Shown here: positions 8,472 to 16,822 of the stretch, piece by piece
How the letters are laid out: every line of letters starts with the position of its first letter
How positions within the stretch are numbered: the first letter of the stretch is position 1
Origin: Burkholderia pyrrocinia
Lineage (GTDB): Bacteria; Pseudomonadota; Gammaproteobacteria; Burkholderiales; Burkholderiaceae
Direction of reading: 5' to 3'
Assembly (NCBI RefSeq): GCF_018417535.1
Contig: NZ_CP070978.1
Span: 2,914,001-2,978,000, forward strand
Length of the DNA stretch: 64,000 nucleotides
Position numbers and translations under genes: made by a program
The notes under the pieces: generated by a model
What the model was told of the DNA's origin: nothing
The model's database searches: none
Seen by the model: only the letters and a program-made list of their open reading frames with translations

Positions 8472-9405
8472 GAGCGACTGACAGCAAAGGAGTCCGGGCG
8501 CGAGCGCTGCGAATACGTGAGCACCGATTGTCTGTGGGATGGCGTGCGGCTTGTACAGGAGATGTAACACGACAGGAGCGGCGAAGAGGCGCTGACCTAC
8601 CGGTACGAGTCGGGCAGCTACGTACGGCTGGCGCGGATCGACCAGAATGCACCAGCTGCCAATAATGCCGACGCGCGGGACACTGTCAATTATTTGGTTC
8701 AACGCGGAATTCCGGGCAACGCGGTGCAGGAGGAATGGATCGCGCGGGCAACTGCAGCGATCGACGCCGGGATGGGGCGAGGGGCAGGAGGCGGCGCCAA
8801 CATCTGTCCATGTACCAAGACCGCAGAACCTGCGTTTCCAAGACGAGTATCTGGATCGGGAAACGGAGCTGCACTACAACACCTTCCGGTTCTACGACCC
8901 GGACATCGGGCGATTCGTCAATCCCGATCCCATCGGGCCGGCCGGCGGCGCAAATCTAAATTACTATGCAGGGAATCTGCGGACATGGATCGACCCTTGG
9001 GGATGGTGCCGTCGAGGCAACCAGGCGACCAAGAACCATATGGACACGGTGAGAGATCAATATCTTGCTGATAATCCGACTCATACCCACGTTGCTGGTG
9101 GGTGGAACTCTATTACTGGAGCAGAACGCCCGGAGACCTATCTGCCGCCGTTAAATGGGAGCGGACGAAAGGGCAGTTCATATACAGATATGACGTTCCA
9201 AGATCAACAAGGTAATCCTATTTATATCCAGACGGTTGATAAGGGCTCCGCGAACGGAATGTTGCAACGCGAATGGACGAATGCGAACCGCATCACACAA
9301 CAAGATCCGAACGCGATTGTCGTCACGATCGTAAAGGGAGCACCTCTTCAACCCGGCGACTTGAATACGGCGACAATAATGCCTGGAACAGTTGCCACTC
9401 GATGA
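8472..9405 (+). pseudogene. Displaced rhs 3' fragment with a second, different toxin tip
   Basis: This is a broken second Rhs end. From 8472 the frame reads 'ERLTAKESGRERCEY' (as in the core around 5527-5575) and jumps directly to 'STDCLWDGVRL' (core around 6405), so about 830 bp of core are missing. TAA at 8565-8567 interrupts it, about 60 bp are lost again near 8690, and the frame changes between about 8790 and 8815. From there it is open through 'DPDIGRFVNPDPIGPAGG' and 'WIDPWGW' to a new tip of roughly 130 residues ending at 9405. The tip has 'SSYTDMTFQ' and 'IYIQTVDKG', reminiscent of a PD-(D/E)xK-type nuclease, but this is weak. It could act as a recombination reservoir for the intact rhs gene. 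Confidence 0.8.
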
Positions 9406-9424
9406 TGATAGTAAGGAGGTCATT

Positions 9425-10021
9425 TTGACCACTAAGATGCCGACGTTGCAGACCTTTATGACCAATGCCGATGAGGCGGCATTCTCGGACTTTCTGAAAA
9501 CGCATATCCCTAGTGTCAAATTTATCGACTCATATATTTGGAATTCCCCGGTCCCTCCAGCATATAATAGTATGACTGAATGTCATGGTCAGCCATTTTC
9601 AAATATCGTGATCATCAACGAGGAAATTTGTTCCGTTGAGCGTTATGCACGTGAATTCATTGCACCTCATCCCGGTGGGTCTGGTTATATGGGGTCCATG
9701 GAGGGCCCGGGAGCAATCCAGTTTCTTCGGTCGCGAGAAGCGGACTATGCGCCGGAATGTCTTCGAGACGGCCGTTTGGCGGCATCTTATGACCCCGCCA
9801 TCGATCCGGCAACCGATGTTTTTGTCAAGATGACATGGAACGTGTTCAAGAAATTTGCGCACAAGACATTCGTCGTCAACCGCGAGACGGGTGTGGTGAA
9901 TGAAAAACCGGAGTCTCGTTTTTTTGCGGAGCCGGATGCGGCAGCGAAATTCGATGGCATGCACGGGCACTATCTAACAAACAACGCGTTCTTCTACCTT
10001 GTAGCCAAATCACCCAAGTGA
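9425..10021 (+). CDS. Probable immunity protein for the displaced Rhs tip
   Basis: A 198-residue protein not recognised as a known family. TTG 9425 is chosen as the start because GGAGG at 9415-9419 lies 5 bases upstream; the frame is open a little further, to TTG 9392, which would overlap the toxin end. It begins 20 bp after the displaced toxin tip, the usual toxin-immunity order. It is soluble, with aromatic-rich strands and no signal peptide. Base composition is AT-richer than the flanking core genes, as is common for exchanged immunity genes. Retention of an intact frame behind a broken toxin suggests selection for protection. Confidence 0.65.
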   Translation: MTTKMPTLQTFMTNADEAAFSDFLKTHIPSVKFIDSYIWNSPVPPAYNSMTECHGQPFSNIVIINEEICSVERYAREFIAPHPGGSGYMGSMEGPGAIQFLRSREADYAPECLRDGRLAASYDPAIDPATDVFVKMTWNVFKKFAHKTFVVNRETGVVNEKPESRFFAEPDAAAKFDGMHGHYLTNNAFFYLVAKSPK

Positions 10022-10052
10022 GGGAAATTTTGGCAGCAGTAGATCTGAGCTT

Positions 10053-10391
10053 ATGAAAATTTATCGTTCAATTCAGGACCTGCTTATTGATCTCGATAGT
10101 CTCAATTGGGATTCTGCGCTATTTATTGATCAGAGCGCATGGGTGGTCAATCCTCAGCACGCAGAGATTCTTTATTTGGAAGGAGACGATGAGCTCGAGG
10201 ATATTGTTCCCGGCACACACCTTCCAAAAATTGCAAAAGATCACGGAATGCGGCAGCTATTCGACCTGGAAGCGTTTAGGGACATAGTTAACTTCGAGCG
10301 GAAGCGAAACCCAACTGCGTCGATCGCCGAAGTCATTTACGCTCTGAACTATTACCGAGAGAAAGACGATTTTTATGATCCGCAGCACTGA
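10053..10391 (+). CDS. Small acidic protein, immunity-like, paralogue A
   Basis: A 112-residue soluble acidic protein of unknown family. It aligns from end to end with the protein at 10537-10881: both begin with a short 'M-K/Q-I-Y/F' strand, keep an Asp-Trp or Asn-Trp step near residue 20, and end with 'YYRE-D/N-D/E-F'. No toxin precedes it. Position within a run of orphan immunity genes and loss of flanking rhs DNA suggest it once followed an Rhs tip. The Shine-Dalgarno is weak (GAG at 10047-10049). Function as an immunity protein is inference. Confidence 0.6.
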   Translation: MKIYRSIQDLLIDLDSLNWDSALFIDQSAWVVNPQHAEILYLEGDDELEDIVPGTHLPKIAKDHGMRQLFDLEAFRDIVNFERKRNPTASIAEVIYALNYYREKDDFYDPQH

Positions 10392-10417
10392 CCGCAAGCC
10401 TTTATTGACGAGAAAGA

Positions 10418-10447
10418 CGGATCGGTAAGTTCAACAGTGGCTATGCA
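10418..10447 (+). repeat. Scrap of rhs core between immunity genes
   Basis: These 30 bases translate to RIGKFNSGYA and match the intact Rhs core at about 6374-6403 (RIRKLNGGYA), with 23 of 30 bases identical by eye. The reading frame is dead on both sides. It looks like residue of an Rhs end that once preceded the next immunity gene. Confidence 0.5.
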
Positions 10448-10536
10448 AGGCATCGCGGCTATCACCCGAAGGGCTGCGGTGGACGAAAAACGTGGGGTGG
10501 TGGTAATGGTTGTGGATGATTAATGCAGAGGAGGTT

Positions 10537-10881
10537 ATGCAAATTTTCAATTCTCTGGTTGAGTTAATTGAAGATATTCCATCTTTGCCGGGAAAAGATT
10601 GGATTTATACAAACTTGGATTCGTGGAAAAGTGGTCCGGAAAAAACAAAACTCTTCTACATTCCATGGAATTACATTCAAGATCTTGAGGATGATGAGAT
10701 TTATCTGGATGAAGAGGGTATGGAGATGCCGAAGTCGGTTGAAAAATGCAATTTGAGATGCTGGATGTTGGTGAATCAATTGGGTTATATTTTAAAGAAT
10801 AAGGTCGATAGAGGTGAGGGTGTGAAGTGGTTTGTCGAGGAAATAGATTATTATCGCGAAAACGATGAATTTAGAACTTGA
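10537..10881 (+). CDS. Small acidic protein, immunity-like, paralogue B
   Basis: A 114-residue acidic protein. ATG 10537 is chosen over the upstream TTG 10510 because GAGGAGG at 10528-10534 precedes it closely and because the alignment with its paralogue at 10053 begins there (MQIFNSLVELIEDI against MKIYRSIQDLLIDL). It is one of the most AT-rich genes in the window, unlike the surrounding Burkholderia DNA, which points to recent transfer. The end 'YYRENDEF' is shared with the paralogue. The family is unknown to me; an immunity role is inferred from place only. Confidence 0.6.
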   Translation: MQIFNSLVELIEDIPSLPGKDWIYTNLDSWKSGPEKTKLFYIPWNYIQDLEDDEIYLDEEGMEMPKSVEKCNLRCWMLVNQLGYILKNKVDRGEGVKWFVEEIDYYRENDEFRT

Positions 10882-10933
10882 AATTTAAATATCGAATCAT
10901 TTTTGCAATACTTGCCGATTCAACGATTCGGAT

Positions 10934-10964
10934 GCTATGTGCCGCTCGCACACATTGACCGGGG
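10934..10964 (+). repeat. Second scrap of rhs core between immunity genes
   Basis: Eighteen bases (10934-10951) are identical to the intact rhs gene at 6500-6517, and the following bases keep the protein pattern (CYVPLAHIDRG against SYVPLARIDQG). No open frame continues. As with the first scrap, it sits directly before an immunity-like gene. Confidence 0.6.
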
Positions 10965-10991
10965 TGTGTGCATTGGTTGGGAGTTGGTTTT

Positions 10992-11435
10992 ATGGAAAAA
11001 CAGAACAACTTGACGTTGCCCGAGGATTGGTGCGAATTTTCGCGCCCCCACTTGGAATGTGATTTTGACCATACGCGAATGCAGGCGGAACTTGAAATTG
11101 AGCTCCACCCGGGTCACCCATTTCATGGGTACAAGCTGAAGGTGATAGCACATGCCATCAGTAATGACGACGTTCTATGTGCTCACACAGAAGAGTCTGG
11201 GCGTTACTCGATAATTCACCTGACATGGAGAGGGAGGGCGGAGATAGGCAGCTGTCCAACCATCGATTTCGATGGCGACTGGAACAGCGTTTGTCGCTAT
11301 TTTGGCTTTGTCACTAAGGTGCTAGCTCAGGTTGCAGAAGACGAGCGTCTGGGACTACGGAAGCCAATGACGAAGGCGGGAACGTCTTCACAGCCTGTAG
11401 TTACTCGTTATAACGAACAGGATGGCATCGAGTAG
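10992..11435 (+). CDS. Hypothetical protein, immunity-like
   Basis: A 147-residue soluble protein of unknown family. ATG 10992 is preferred because GGGAG lies about 8 bases upstream; the frame is open to ATG 10968, but that would overlap the end of the rhs scrap region. The body is rich in beta strands with Trp and aromatic positions ('HLTWRGRAEIGSCP', 'DFDGDWNSVCRYFGF'). It is the last gene of the post-rhs series and has no toxin in front. An immunity role is inferred from location. Confidence 0.55.
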   Translation: MEKQNNLTLPEDWCEFSRPHLECDFDHTRMQAELEIELHPGHPFHGYKLKVIAHAISNDDVLCAHTEESGRYSIIHLTWRGRAEIGSCPTIDFDGDWNSVCRYFGFVTKVLAQVAEDERLGLRKPMTKAGTSSQPVVTRYNEQDGIE

Positions 11436-12049
11436 ATCGGCGCAGTCCTATGGGAGCCTCGCGCTACGACTATTGGGAGGGCTCGCGGCAAAACGCTACG
11501 CGGTCTTTACCTAAAGCGGCCTGCTCCCGGCGGTTAGTACGGTGACGGTGTGAAGTCTGTTCCAGAGAGAAACGGCCACCTGTTCAAAAGAAATAATTTC
11601 ACCAGGGTATACCCGTTGGACGGAGAATTTGCCGAATCTGTTCGCGGATAGCTACGCCGCCCTCGCGCGTCACGCGCTCCCCGGTAGGTGTGTGCTGGCG
11701 CGTTCTCCAGCCTGCGGCGCGCGCGTGGTGTCCGGTCGATGGTCGGGCGACGGAGCACCGGAGACTGCGCCGCTCTGTTCGCAAACGACCGTAAGTCGCA
11801 GGCATTCGCGTGGTAAATCGAGACTGTCTAATGTTCCTCGGTAGGAAACATTGCTCTACACAATAGCGGAGCGATTGGATTGGGTCGGACTGAGCCGCAC
11901 AGGTTCGACCGGGTGCGGCCAGGAAGGGACGATTGTGGTGCACTCCCGACTGGCCGTTCGTGGTGTGCGAAGCAGCTCGTCGGACACATGTCCCTTGGGT
12001 TACCACCGCGGTTTACCTAAGATCAATCTAACCACAACGGGGACAAATC
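11436..12049. other. Intergenic stretch without a convincing gene
   Basis: About 610 bp between the last immunity-like gene and a small-protein operon. No frame has coding-like codon use plus a ribosome binding site. A partly matched inverted repeat (AATGTTCC at about 11829-11836 and GGAAACATT at about 11845-11853) surrounds a short loop. No transposase trace was recognised. The last 50 bp should hold the promoter of the gene at 12050. Confidence 0.5.
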
Positions 12050-12202
12050 ATGGCAAAGAAACTGACCGCGACAAGCAAAGCAGTGAAGCACGCAGCAGGC
12101 GAGGCTTTACGAAAGCCCACTAGTGTCACAAAAAAGCAGGTGCAAAAGCTCGCTGGCTCGGTTGAAGCCCACATCCAGCCGCGCAATAAAGCGAAGAAAT
12201 GA
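12050..12202 (+). CDS. Very small basic protein (50 aa), first gene of a two-gene operon
   Basis: A 50-residue Lys/Ala/Thr-rich protein (start MAKKLTATSKAVKHAAGEAL, end RNKAKK). GGGGA at 12039-12043 lies 6 bases before the ATG. Its stop overlaps the ATG of the next gene as ATGA, strong evidence that it is translated. The composition, with repeated Lys and helix-forming residues, suggests nucleic-acid binding, similar in style to small histone-H1-like or ribosome-associated peptides, but no family was recognised. Confidence 0.55.
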   Translation: MAKKLTATSKAVKHAAGEALRKPTSVTKKQVQKLAGSVEAHIQPRNKAKK

Positions 12203-12441
12203 ATCCCGACTGCAAACCTCTTCGTGCCGGAGACTATGTAATCAAACCCATCGCTGAACCCATGGCGGACGGCACATTCGGCGCCTCTGTAACGATCATC
12301 CGAGACCGGGGAATCAAGAACATTGCGGAACAATGGTTCCCTGCGCAGCGCTATTTTGCATCAGAGGCAGAAGCTTGTCAGGAAGGTGCACGGATTGGCT
12401 GGTCACTCGTCAATGGCTACGTGATGGGTCTTGACATATAG
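12199..12441 (+). CDS. Small hypothetical protein (80 aa)
   Basis: An 80-residue soluble protein translationally coupled to the 50-residue protein by a 4-base ATGA overlap. It reads as a compact beta-beta-alpha domain: 'DYVIKPIAEPMADGTFGASVTI' is split over two strands, then a helix rich in Ala/Glu ('ASEAEACQEGARIGWSLVNG'). This layout is seen in small uncharacterised Burkholderia proteins that carry a strand pair and an EA-rich helix. No signal peptide or membrane span. Function unknown. Confidence 0.6.
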   Translation: MNPDCKPLRAGDYVIKPIAEPMADGTFGASVTIIRDRGIKNIAEQWFPAQRYFASEAEACQEGARIGWSLVNGYVMGLDI

Positions 12442-12650
12442 CGGCGCAGCATCTATCGAACGAAACGGTTCGTGTGAAGGAAAAACTGCAGAGGTAGTCA
12501 GCACTTCACAGCCACCCTTGGGCCAGACCAATAGGCCAAAAATGCTGTGACAAAGAATAAAACGCTGCGGCATCTGATCGATCTGTCGCAAGACTTGATT
12601 CGGGTGATGAGATCTATGTTCGTTCAGTCTGGCGCATTAAGGAGCATACA

Positions 12651-14462
12651 GTGAAGCTGTGCAAACTGCGCATTCGAAACCTACGTTCGATCAAAGATAC
12701 CGGCGAATTTCCCATCACTTCGATGTTCGGGCTCGTAGGTGAGAATAATACTGGTAAGTCTACGATATTAAAGGCTATTGAGGTAGTGCTGTCGGCCGGT
12801 GCGGCGCGTCTCACGCCAGAGGACCTTAACTCCGATGCCGAGCCGATTATTATCACGGCTGCTTTCGATGGGTTGTCTGCGACAGACAAGGTTCGATGGC
12901 GTCCATATCTCGTCGAGGATCAACTAATACTCGAGAAGCAGCTTACGCTCGTGATCGACGATCGAACTGGGAAGGAGAAACTCGAGGCGGAGTTTCACGG
13001 TTACAAGGCAGAGCCCAAGGAGTGGTTCCTGTCAATGTCGAAGATTCAGGAACGACACGGCGATCGTCCGAAGTGGGCTGACATCGTAGGGGAGGCTGGT
13101 CTGCCTGACTATTTTCTTGAGGGTGGCAAGGCAACGAAGTCCAGCTACGTGAAGGCACTTTCGCGGTACCTACTCGAAAACGAGGTGGCGTTCGATGCTC
13201 CGGACCTTAGCCATACGCAAGCCCTAGGACTGCAAAGCAACGTAATAGCTGCACTTCCACGAGTATATCTCCTGCCGGCCATTACTGATTACTCAGACGA
13301 AGTGGACCGCAGATCGTCAAATTCGACGTTCCGTCGGCTGATGGGCACGTTGTCTGAGCGCATATTGGAGAAGGATCCGCGTTTCGCGGAACTTCAAGAA
13401 GCCCTATCAAAGATTAGGGCGTTGCTTAACCGCAGCACGTTGCAAGACGCACCCCCTCGGATCACTTCGCTGAAGCAAGTCGAGGATCGGATCGGTGAAA
13501 TCCTCTCTCGCGTTATGCCGTCGGTCAAGGGCGTCGCCCTTTCGGTTGAGGTGGATGACATTAAGGACCTGTTTGCGGCCGGAGTGGCATTGTCCGTTGA
13601 CGATGGTATTAATACGGATGTTCTGGCGAAAGGACATGGGCTCCAACGATGCGTTGTGTTCTCGTTGCTACAGACACTCATTCTGAACGAGCGAAATCAG
13701 CTTATTCCACAAGAAGCAGAAGCGGCGCTTCTTCCCGATCCAATCATCTTGCTTGTGGAAGAACCAGAACTCTACCTGCACCCGCAGCTTTCAAAGATTT
13801 TCTCGGATGTGCTTTCTGTCTTTTCCGAAACAGATCAGGCGGTTTATACAACTCATTCGCCATGGTTTGTCGACGCGTACCAATCAGAGCGCGTCGCGAT
13901 CGTGTCCAAGCCAAGCCTTGATGTGGGTACGAAAGTTCGAAGTTGTAACCGAAGTGCATTTAACGGGCTCACTGAACGCAAAATTTTCCAAGGTTTCACT
14001 CGATTGAACCCGGCGATGAACGAGCTGTTTTTTGCGACGCGTGTGCTATTGGTGGAGGGGCCCGAGGATCTAGTGGCGGTTACTTCTATCTTGCAAAGAG
14101 CCGGGATTGTCCGCGTGCGGGCTGAAGAACTTGGTTGGTCCATTCTCGTCTGTGGCGGAAAGCCATCTATTCCGTTCTTTCAGCGCGTTCTAAACGCATT
14201 TACCATCCCGTACGCGGTGATGCACGATCTAGACGAGGCCGAGGGAATGAACGAGAACGACAAGGCCACGAACAAGTTACGCAACGACGCTATCACGGAA
14301 TTGGCTGGAGTGAATCCAATCTACACGTTCCCAGTGAGGCTGGAGCACTCTCTAGGTGTAAAACAGCACTTTAAGGAACAGTATGATGCCCATGCCTATT
14401 TTTCCACGGTCGATGTCATTCCAGAAGATGTGCAAAAACTTGTACTGAAGATATTTTCGTAA
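12651..14462 (+). CDS. OLD-family ATP-dependent nuclease (AAA ATPase plus TOPRIM)
   Basis: A 603-residue protein that starts at GTG behind AAGGAG (12639-12644). The N-terminal SMC/ABC-like ATPase has Walker A 'GENNTGKST' near residue 30, Walker B 'ILLVEEPELYLHP' near 366 and the switch His in 'YTTHSP' near 400. The C-terminal TOPRIM nuclease shows 'VLLVEGPEDLVA' near 468 and 'MHDLDEAEG' near 526, the metal-binding acidic residues. OLD proteins are DNA nucleases; P2 Old blocks phage lambda, and related GajA works in Gabija defence. No UvrD-like GajB partner follows, so this is a solitary (class 1-like) OLD protein. Location in an accessory island fits a defence role. Confidence 0.88.
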   Translation: MKLCKLRIRNLRSIKDTGEFPITSMFGLVGENNTGKSTILKAIEVVLSAGAARLTPEDLNSDAEPIIITAAFDGLSATDKVRWRPYLVEDQLILEKQLTLVIDDRTGKEKLEAEFHGYKAEPKEWFLSMSKIQERHGDRPKWADIVGEAGLPDYFLEGGKATKSSYVKALSRYLLENEVAFDAPDLSHTQALGLQSNVIAALPRVYLLPAITDYSDEVDRRSSNSTFRRLMGTLSERILEKDPRFAELQEALSKIRALLNRSTLQDAPPRITSLKQVEDRIGEILSRVMPSVKGVALSVEVDDIKDLFAAGVALSVDDGINTDVLAKGHGLQRCVVFSLLQTLILNERNQLIPQEAEAALLPDPIILLVEEPELYLHPQLSKIFSDVLSVFSETDQAVYTTHSPWFVDAYQSERVAIVSKPSLDVGTKVRSCNRSAFNGLTERKIFQGFTRLNPAMNELFFATRVLLVEGPEDLVAVTSILQRAGIVRVRAEELGWSILVCGGKPSIPFFQRVLNAFTIPYAVMHDLDEAEGMNENDKATNKLRNDAITELAGVNPIYTFPVRLEHSLGVKQHFKEQYDAHAYFSTVDVIPEDVQKLVLKIFS

Positions 14463-15083
14463 GGAACATCACCCCCGTATCGTAATAAGCGGGCACGCAA
14501 AACAATCGATGACTTGCCAGCGATCTACATGAGATGGATGTCCGTTTGACCTCGTAGACCAGCCTGTGAGGCGGAGCAGGAGGAACGACCGGAGTGGGTC
14601 GATATCGGTCTGATTGAGATGCTGAAACCGGACATCAACCGCAGCAATTTCCGGTGCCCCGCACGACTACAAAGATTGAGCAGCAGTCGTACCCGTATCG
14701 ACACGAACTCATACAGTTCGTCCGATCCAATCGAACTGTTTCGAATAGTCAAGTTCTGATCAATCGCTCACTGTGACAGATCGACGTGCGCCATCAGCTC
14801 TCGCAATGGCCGCAAGCATTGCCCTCGTTCGTGCCTATAACCAACGGCTAACGTGTGCTCATGCGACGAACACTGTCTAATAGGTAATGTCCAACCGATG
14901 ATGATCGCGCGCGTGGATGGATACGCTGCATACTCTGATCCACACGTCGAAGCCCTGTTTCCAACGAACCACCAACAAAGGAGGAATCCGAACCATCAAA
15001 ACGCCGCGGTAAACGAGCGCGGGCCGCAAGTGCTACCAACACTCACGACCCGCTAACCACAGCCAACTTTCAAGGAGTTGCCC
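14463..15083. other. Intergenic stretch before symE-like gene
   Basis: About 620 bp. A short coding-like stretch at roughly 14570-14670 reads 'ERPEWVDIGLIEMLKPDIN' on the + strand but lacks a start and is closed by stops, so it may be a gene remnant. In enterobacteria the symE leader hosts an antisense RNA (SymR); the last part of this stretch, which contains an isolated AAAGGAGG near 14979, is where to look for an equivalent. I see no definite promoter. Confidence 0.4.
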
Positions 15084-15302
15084 ATGGCTAAGGCGAATCA
15101 TAAAGCACGACCACCGAAGACGGAACGTTTCGTAACGATCCAGGAAATGTGGGGTACGCCGAAAACGGACCTCAAGCCGGAGAAGTTCTACCCGTACATG
15201 AAGATTGGTGGAATGTGGCTGATCAACGATGCGTGTTTTGTCCCGGGCCGAAAGGCGCAAATCGTTATTGAGCCTGGCCGGCTGATCATCACGCAGTTGT
15301 AA
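15084..15302 (+). CDS. SymE-like toxin of a type I toxin-antitoxin system
   Basis: A 72-residue protein. ATG 15084 follows AAGGAG (15072-15077) by 6 bases and is preferred over TTG 15078. The C-terminal half has the SymE pattern: 'YPYMKIGGMWL', then an Ala/Phe-x-PG-x-K/R turn and 'VIEPGRLIIT', an AbrB/MazE-like fold. In E. coli, SymE is an SOS-induced RNA-associated toxin controlled by antisense SymR, and later work links it to nucleoid condensation. SymE-like genes are often found next to rhs and T6SS loci in Burkholderia, as here. No antisense RNA could be identified by eye. Confidence 0.75.
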   Translation: MAKANHKARPPKTERFVTIQEMWGTPKTDLKPEKFYPYMKIGGMWLINDACFVPGRKAQIVIEPGRLIITQL

Positions 15303-15387
15303 AAGGCAACGCCGCAAGATGCGGCCGCGCTGCGCGACGTCGCGCAGCGCGCCGGGTAGGGCGACTGCTATCAGCCGCTCCAGCGCA

Positions 15388-16011
15388 TCACCAGGCGATA
15401 TTGCAAGACGACCGCGACGTCCCGGCACCGCCCGTTGCCGTGCAATGCGTGCCCGCGCCGTTGTCGTAGAACGTGCGCGTTTCAGGTTGCGGCACAGACG
15501 GATCAAACGGATTAGGCGCGCCGTGCGGACCACGTGCGGCATCGTACGGGCGCTGCGGCGCATACGAGCCGCCACTGCCAGCCGGCCACGAGCCGTTGGC
15601 CCGCAGGTATTCATTCCAGTTCTGCTCGCGCTGTTCGTATCCAGGCAACGCGCGACCAAGACTATCGCTGCCACCCGCGCCGAGCGCGACGCGATTCGCG
15701 GGCAACACCAAATCGGGTTCATGCTCCGACGAAGGTGGCGGTGCCTCAAGCCTATCGCCCGACACACGCAGCGGCCGCGTATCCGGCGTATCGAACGGGC
15801 TTCGTTCCACGGGCGCGGCGTACTGCACGCGGCGTCGGCTCATACGTGTCGCACGCTCATCATCACGAGCAGCAGCACGCCGTTCCGAGCGAAACACATT
15901 GGCACCCGCCGACCGATCGGCCAGCGTATCGCGGCCCGACGCATCGGCGGTGGAAACAGAAAGCGCACAAGCAAACGCGGCGGCGGAAGAAAGACGGAAG
16001 GGATGATTCAT
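15388..16011 (-). CDS. Small exported hypothetical protein
   Basis: A 207-residue protein with a Sec-type signal peptide (MNHPFRLSSAAAFACALSVS, cleavage likely near ADA-SG). The mature part is Arg/Pro/Ser/Gly-rich and of low complexity, without recognisable catalytic motifs. Two cysteines lie near the C-terminus (in 'GTHCTATGG' and 'SSCNIAW'), which could form a disulfide in the periplasm. It is transcribed toward the symE-like gene. The family was not recognised. Confidence 0.55.
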   Translation of the reverse strand: MNHPFRLSSAAAFACALSVSTADASGRDTLADRSAGANVFRSERRAAARDDERATRMSRRRVQYAAPVERSPFDTPDTRPLRVSGDRLEAPPPSSEHEPDLVLPANRVALGAGGSDSLGRALPGYEQREQNWNEYLRANGSWPAGSGGSYAPQRPYDAARGPHGAPNPFDPSVPQPETRTFYDNGAGTHCTATGGAGTSRSSCNIAW

Positions 16012-16822
16012 CAGCGATCCAAATCAGGTGATGTGCATTGAAAAAACGGCAGATCACTGGCTGGCGGCTGGGCAACGGACGGCCGTCGAAGCGGCCCTGA
16101 AGCGACTACGAAGCGCGGCGGACGCGGCTCGGAGGAAGGCTGGCTGGATTGCAGAGGCGAATTCGTATTATTTCATATTTATAACAATGGCCTTTCTAAG
16201 CGACGAAAACCGTCGGCAAACAGAAGGCATGAGCCGCTCAACCGGGCGCACCACAATGGTGCCCATCAATCCAATCATCAGTCGATTGAAGCGCGAGGAT
16301 GTGACCCTTTACGCACCCCGACCCAAGCCGCGCAAGATCGCCTATCACCAGATCTCAATCCCAACAAGGCACAGCGCCAGAACACCCCCACCGATAGCAA
16401 CCAAATTGCACCACCAGCAAACGTTCTCGCTCCCCCAAGGTTGCGCCGTCATTGCTACCGACTGTCACATCATCCCTACGTGTTTTCCCTCACTCGACCG
16501 GCATTTTTGACAGACGATTTAAAAACGCCCATATAATTTCGACTGCCTTGCCAACGGCTGTCGGACCATCCCTCCGATCTAGCGGTTTGGCAAGCGGGGC
16601 AGGCGAAACGCTTGCGCAATGCAAGACGCATCACGATGTCTTTCCGAACCAGACGTCCCCTTCGGGGACTGCAAGAGCCGGGCCCCGCTACGCAACATTC
16701 CGCCGGAGTTCCGTCTTCTATGTGTCTCGGGCGTGTCCCATGTCCTCGCCCCGGGTGCTGTTCGATTGCGCAAGTCATGCCGCCTTTGCCCGTATGACTA
16801 AACAACATCGAGGAGCTCCCAG
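16012..16822. other. Long intergenic region upstream of the liv operon
   Basis: About 810 bp between a leftward small gene and the liv operon. No frame looks coding. A compact hairpin GTCCCC-TTC-GGGGAC lies at about 16649-16663, roughly 160 bp before the binding-protein start; it lacks a T-tract and could be leader structure rather than a terminator. The liv promoter must be in the right half, but no clear sigma-70 boxes stand out. Confidence 0.4.

Noticed and set aside
12651..14462. Gabija defence system
   Set aside because: GajB (UvrD-like helicase) is missing; the next 600 bp hold no gene. Only a solitary OLD protein can be claimed.
15319..16041. 240-codon + strand frame opposite the small exported protein
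   Set aside because: Arg/Thr-rich shadow without a start signal; the minus frame has a clear signal peptide.
16028..16510. 160-codon frame upstream of the liv operon
   Set aside because: No ribosome binding site, atypical codon use and no domain; part of a long non-coding stretch.
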